Assembly: GCA_902776545.1 (NCBI GenBank)
Contig: CACYQO010000072.1
Coordinates: 1-35,291 of the forward strand
Origin: an uncultured Prevotellaceae bacterium
Lineage (GTDB): Bacteria > Bacteroidota > Bacteroidia > Bacteroidales > Bacteroidaceae
DNA: 35,291 nt
Direction: 5' to 3'
Shown in pieces: positions 31,554 through 35,291 of the stretch. Each line of letters opens with the position of its first letter. The first letter of the stretch is position 1. The position numbers were made by a program, and so were the translations under genes. The notes below the pieces were generated by a model. That model was not told the DNA's origin and ran no database searches. It saw only the letters and a list, made by a program, of their open reading frames with translations.

Positions 31554-32950
31554 TTACTCTGCATAAAATCTTCGAGTTCCTGGGGATGATATGCGATGCG
31601 TTTCGAGCCGAGGAAACGACAACCCTCCTTCGTGATGAGGATATCATCCTCGATGCGGATGCCACCGAAGTCTTTGTAGGTCTCGAGCTTGTCGAAGTTG
31701 ATGAACTCCTTGCAGTGTCCGCTGGCTTTCCAGTCGTCGATGAGTGCAGGGATGAAATAGATGCCGGGCTCGTCGGTAAGCACGAAGCCTTCCTCCAGCT
31801 TGCGGCCCATACGCAGGCAGTTTGTGCCGAACTGTTCGAGGTTCGGACGTGTCTCCTCGTCGAAGCCCACGTGGATCTGTCCCAGTCCCTCCATGTCGTG
31901 AACGTCCATACCCATCATGTGTCCCAGTCCGTGAGGCAGGAACATGGCGTGGGCACCGGCCTTCACGGCTTCGTCCGTGTCTCCTTTCATCAGTCCGAGT
32001 TCCTTCAGGCGCTCCGTCATCTTGCGGCACACGGCAAAATGTACATCCATATATTTCACGCCGGGCTTGGCCACATCGAGCACATAGTCGTGACACTCCT
32101 CTACGATCGAGTAGATCTCCAGCTGCCGCTGTGTGAACTTCCCGTTCACGGGCATCGTGCGCGTGTGGTCTGAACAGTAGTCATCCAGTTCACAGCCGGC
32201 ATCGCAGATCACCAGCCTTCCGTCTTCCAGTTCAGCGTCAGACGGGGCACCGTGCATGATCTCACCGTGCTGCGAGAAGATGGTTGGGAAACCGTTTCCC
32301 TGTGACAGACAGCGGGCAATGCCATCCACCTGACCCGCCACGAGTCTTTCCGTCACACCTGGCTTGATCAGCATCTGGGCCATCGTGTGCATGGCGAAAC
32401 CCACATCGCAGGCCCTTTCGATGGTCTCAATCTCCTGTGGTTCTTTCGTGGAGCGCATCTTCACCACCGCCTGGATCAGTTTCAGCGAGGCTTTCTCCTT
32501 CTGCTGGCTCGGATGAATCCCCAGCAGGTCCATGATCTGAATCTTCGTGTCATGCCTGTATGGTGGCAGGAAATGGATTGGAGTGTTCTCTTTCCACTTT
32601 CCACTTTCCACTTTCCTCGACAGTTCCTTCATCGGCGCGGTCTTCGTGATGCCCACCTCTGCGGCGAGATCGGCTACTGAGGGGGTAAAGCCCATCCACA
32701 CGATATCCTCCACGTCGATATCATCGCCGAAGAGCCACTCCTCGTCGTTGTCGATATCAATCACACCCACCAGTCCATCACGGTGCTGGCCGAAGTAATA
32801 CAGGAACGACGAGTCTTGACGCATGGGTGCATACGTATTAGCGGGATAATTGTAGGGTGCCTCATTGTTTCCGAATAGGATGACGACACCTTCGCCCACG
32901 AGTTTCTTTAACTCAGCACGGCGTCTGATATAGGTCTCTTTACTGAACAT
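31541..32950 (-). CDS. pepP: Xaa-Pro aminopeptidase, M24 family
   Basis: A 469-residue aminopeptidase P that removes N-terminal residues before proline. It has an N-terminal creatinase-like domain (1-170) and a pita-bread M24 domain. Metal ligands are in VICDAGCELDDYCSDHTRTMP, the H of PHGLGHMMGMDVHD, LTDEPGIYF and GGIRIEDDILIT. Residues about 111-119 (KVESGKWKE) are encoded by four to five 7-bp repeats (TTTCCAC on the plus strand, 32591-32618) in the linker between domains. The start ATG at 32950 fits the family. A -7 box lies at 32988-32996. The product is probably cytoplasmic, as no signal is seen. Confidence 0.92.
   Translation of the reverse strand: MFSKETYIRRRAELKKLVGEGVVILFGNNEAPYNYPANTYAPMRQDSSFLYYFGQHRDGLVGVIDIDNDEEWLFGDDIDVEDIVWMGFTPSVADLAAEVGITKTAPMKELSRKVESGKWKENTPIHFLPPYRHDTKIQIMDLLGIHPSQQKEKASLKLIQAVVKMRSTKEPQEIETIERACDVGFAMHTMAQMLIKPGVTERLVAGQVDGIARCLSQGNGFPTIFSQHGEIMHGAPSDAELEDGRLVICDAGCELDDYCSDHTRTMPVNGKFTQRQLEIYSIVEECHDYVLDVAKPGVKYMDVHFAVCRKMTERLKELGLMKGDTDEAVKAGAHAMFLPHGLGHMMGMDVHDMEGLGQIHVGFDEETRPNLEQFGTNCLRMGRKLEEGFVLTDEPGIYFIPALIDDWKASGHCKEFINFDKLETYKDFGGIRIEDDILITKEGCRFLGSKRIAYHPQELEDFMQSKRQQ
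32591..32618. repeat. Heptamer array inside pepP, TTTCCAC
   Basis: Three TTTCCAC units and one TTTCCTC follow each other exactly (plus strand), with a degraded fifth (TGTTCTC) just before them. Confidence 0.8.
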
Positions 32951-32987
32951 TCTTTGTCTTATTTAGTTATCATTAATCAATTTGTTT

Positions 32988-32996
32988 GCAAAGTTA
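32988..32996 (-). promoter_or_regulatory. -7 box of pepP
   Basis: On the minus strand TAACTTTGC fits TAnnTTTG, 38 bases before the pepP start. It lies back to back with the patatin promoter. Confidence 0.6.
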
Positions 32997-33040
32997 GTAA
33001 ATAATTCACGAAAATCAATGCACAATTCACATTTATTTCG

Positions 33041-33048
33041 TACTTTTG
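33041..33048 (+). promoter_or_regulatory. -7 box of the patatin-like gene
   Basis: TACTTTTG fits TAnnTTTG, 20 bases before the ATG at 33069, which argues against the longer frame from 32982. Confidence 0.6.
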
Positions 33049-33068
33049 TCGAAAAATATACAAAAACT

Positions 33069-33908
33069 ATGCAGTTAGGACCAAAAACTGGACTCGTTCT
33101 TGAGGGTGGGGGCATGCGTGGCGTGTTCACTTCAGGGGTGCTCGACGCCTTCATGAAGCACGAGCTTTACTTCCCCTACATCGTCGCGGTGTCGGCTGGT
33201 GCCTGCAACGGACTGTCATACATGAGCCGTCAGCCCCGTCGTGCACGGTACTCCAACATCGACATGCTGCAGAAGTATGGTTACATCTCGCTGAAGAGTC
33301 TCCTGACGCACGGCAGCATCTTCGATCCGAACATCCTCTACGAGCGCTTTCCCAACGAGATCGTACCCTTCGACTACAACGCCTACGAACATAATCCCGC
33401 TATCTATGAGATGGTGACCACCAACTGTCTGACAGGCCGTGCCGAATATCTCTCTGAGAAGCACGATTTCCGCCGCATGACCGCCATAGCACGGGCGTCG
33501 AGTTCGCTGCCTTATCTCTCGCAGATCACCTGTGTCGACGGCATTCCCATGCTTGACGGCGGCATTGTGGACTCCATTCCCGTAGTGCGTGCCATCGACA
33601 AAGGATACTCTCCGAATGTGGTCATCATGACGCGCAACCGTGGTTTTCGTTCTGCAGAACCCGACTTCAAGGCACCGCGGCTGTTCTATAAGCAGTATCC
33701 CCGTCTGCGAGTTGTCCTGAGCCATCACGTTAAGGCTTACAACGAACAGCTGGATCTCATTGAGCGCATGGAAGACTGGGGCGAGGTCATTTGCATCCGT
33801 CCAGAGCGTCCGATGGAGGTAGACCGCATCTGTCGCGATGTCCACAAACTCGAAGCCCTCTACGAAGAAGGCTTCACCCTCGGTGAGCGCTTCTGCCGTA
33901 AGACATAA
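33069..33908 (+). CDS. Patatin-like phospholipase (YjjU type)
   Basis: A 279-residue serine hydrolase with the oxyanion loop LEGGGMRGVFTSGVLDA (11-27), the nucleophile elbow AVSAGACNG (S42) and the second catalytic residue Asp in MLDGGIVDSIP (about 189). The first Gly of the usual GxSxG is Ala, as in several YjjU-like proteins. No signal peptide is present, so a cytoplasmic or membrane-associated lipid esterase is expected; the substrate is unknown. It is flanked by pepP on the opposite strand and trpS downstream, each with its own promoter. Confidence 0.88.
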   Translation: MQLGPKTGLVLEGGGMRGVFTSGVLDAFMKHELYFPYIVAVSAGACNGLSYMSRQPRRARYSNIDMLQKYGYISLKSLLTHGSIFDPNILYERFPNEIVPFDYNAYEHNPAIYEMVTTNCLTGRAEYLSEKHDFRRMTAIARASSSLPYLSQITCVDGIPMLDGGIVDSIPVVRAIDKGYSPNVVIMTRNRGFRSAEPDFKAPRLFYKQYPRLRVVLSHHVKAYNEQLDLIERMEDWGEVICIRPERPMEVDRICRDVHKLEALYEEGFTLGERFCRKT

Positions 33909-33948
33909 AAAATATGTTCTTATGTTCTTCTGTCTGAAAAAAAAGTCG

Positions 33949-33957
33949 TACCTTTGC
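33949..33957 (+). promoter_or_regulatory. -7 box of trpS
   Basis: TACCTTTGC fits TAnnTTTG. The leader to the ATG at 34005 is about 40 nt and AT-rich, with TAAATCGTAAAT as also seen before leuA. Confidence 0.6.
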
Positions 33958-33989
33958 AGTCAAAATTGAAATAAATCGTAAATTTGTAA

Positions 33990-35093
<1,104 letters not shown>

Positions 35094-35119
35094 AATTATT
35101 TACCTTCTTGGTCAAAATG

Positions 35120-35158
35120 AAAAGAGGGTGTGTCAAAATAGGCACATCCTCTTTTTTT
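35120..35158 (+). terminator. Terminator of trpS
   Basis: AAAAGAGGGTGTG (35120-35132) pairs with CACATCCTCTTTT (35143-35155) over 13 bp with one G-T pair, followed by more T. The group II intron begins just behind it. Confidence 0.88.
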
Positions 35159-35159
35159 G

Positions 35160-35291
35160 GTTCGCCCGACATGGGCATAATCTAACGGGTGCAAGTCCCG
35201 AGCGCGGCCTAATAGCGGCAAGCGCACAGCCAATGACAAGGTGCCAACGGTGACGTTGGGTCTGAAGGAAGTCAGCGGCAAATCACTGGCC
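35160..35291 (+). mobile_element. 5' end of a group II intron (cut by the window)
   Basis: From about 35160 the sequence follows the start of bacterial group II intron domain I: CGCCCGACATGGGC, then GGGTGCAAGTCCCGAG, AAGGTGCC and GGTCTGAAGGAAGTCAGCGGCAAA. This closely parallels the Oceanobacillus-type class C intron as I remember it (CCCGGCAUGGG, GGGUGAGAGUCCCGAAC, AAUCUGAAGGAAGC). The first five bases (GTTCG) differ from the usual GUGYG. Insertion right after a Rho-independent terminator is the known preference of class IIC. The reverse transcriptase gene would lie beyond the window. Confidence 0.82.

Noticed and set aside
32982-33068. N-terminal extension of the patatin-like protein
   Set aside because: It overlaps both divergent -7 boxes, and the family N-terminus begins at 33069.
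35124-35140. GAGGGTGTGTCAAAATA as an insertion-sequence end
   Set aside because: It resembles some IS ends, but here it is one arm and loop of a perfect terminator hairpin directly behind trpS, and no transposase follows in view.

Overview
The window is a piece of a Bacteroidales chromosome, most likely Prevotellaceae (Prevotella/Xylanibacter/Segatella type). This rests on promoters with the Bacteroidetes -7 box (TAnnTTTG) in front of most transcription units, little use of Shine-Dalgarno sites, Bacteroidetes-only families (BT4734-like, DUF4248, HU-like protein with a chitobiase-type domain), and secreted GH3 and GH53 enzymes typical of plant-polysaccharide degraders. No rRNA, tRNA or CRISPR was seen.

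Region 1 (1-4550) is an accessory, decaying patch. It holds a deletion remnant of an IS1380-type transposase, a BT4734/BF3469-type VirE-N gene, a PriCT-2/DUF3987 primase-helicase-like gene, a reverse-strand DUF4248 gene, a frameshifted HU-like gene and a cluster of C-rich palindromic repeats.

Region 2 (4600-20510) is a branched-chain amino acid supercluster read left to right: leuA, leuC, leuD, a second LeuA-type synthase (possibly citramalate synthase), leuB, a TPR protein, a lipoprotein family-II pyrophosphatase, then ilvD, ilvB, ilvN, a GH53 galactanase, an acyl-ACP thioesterase and a LUD-domain protein. It begins with a transcription attenuator: a 22-codon leader peptide rich in Ile/Leu codons, a 10-bp antiterminator and a competing Rho-independent terminator. 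ilvB carries what looks like a 34-bp deletion that removes the GYPGG-type motif and shifts the frame.

Region 3 (20525-26400) has a reverse-strand GH3 enzyme, then ilvC, a MaoC-like hydratase and a PurF-like protein that lacks the N-terminal catalytic cysteine. Region 4 (26437-32950, reverse strand) has recJ-recQ, a secreted C1 peptidase and an M24 aminopeptidase P. Region 5 (33041-35291) has a patatin-like lipase, trpS with its terminator and, directly behind that terminator, the 5' end of a group II intron that runs out of the window.

The most unusual signal crosses gene borders. At more than a dozen places there are tandem repeats with a strict 7-bp period, but the heptamer differs from place to place. 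In several intergenic gaps the arrays form the two arms of a hairpin around a shared core that begins ATGATTAC and ends GTAATCA. Arrays also lie inside leuC, the thioesterase and pepP, and supply the signal peptides of the TPR and GH53 proteins. I know of no described Bacteroidetes family with this combination, and regard it as the best candidate for something undescribed here.
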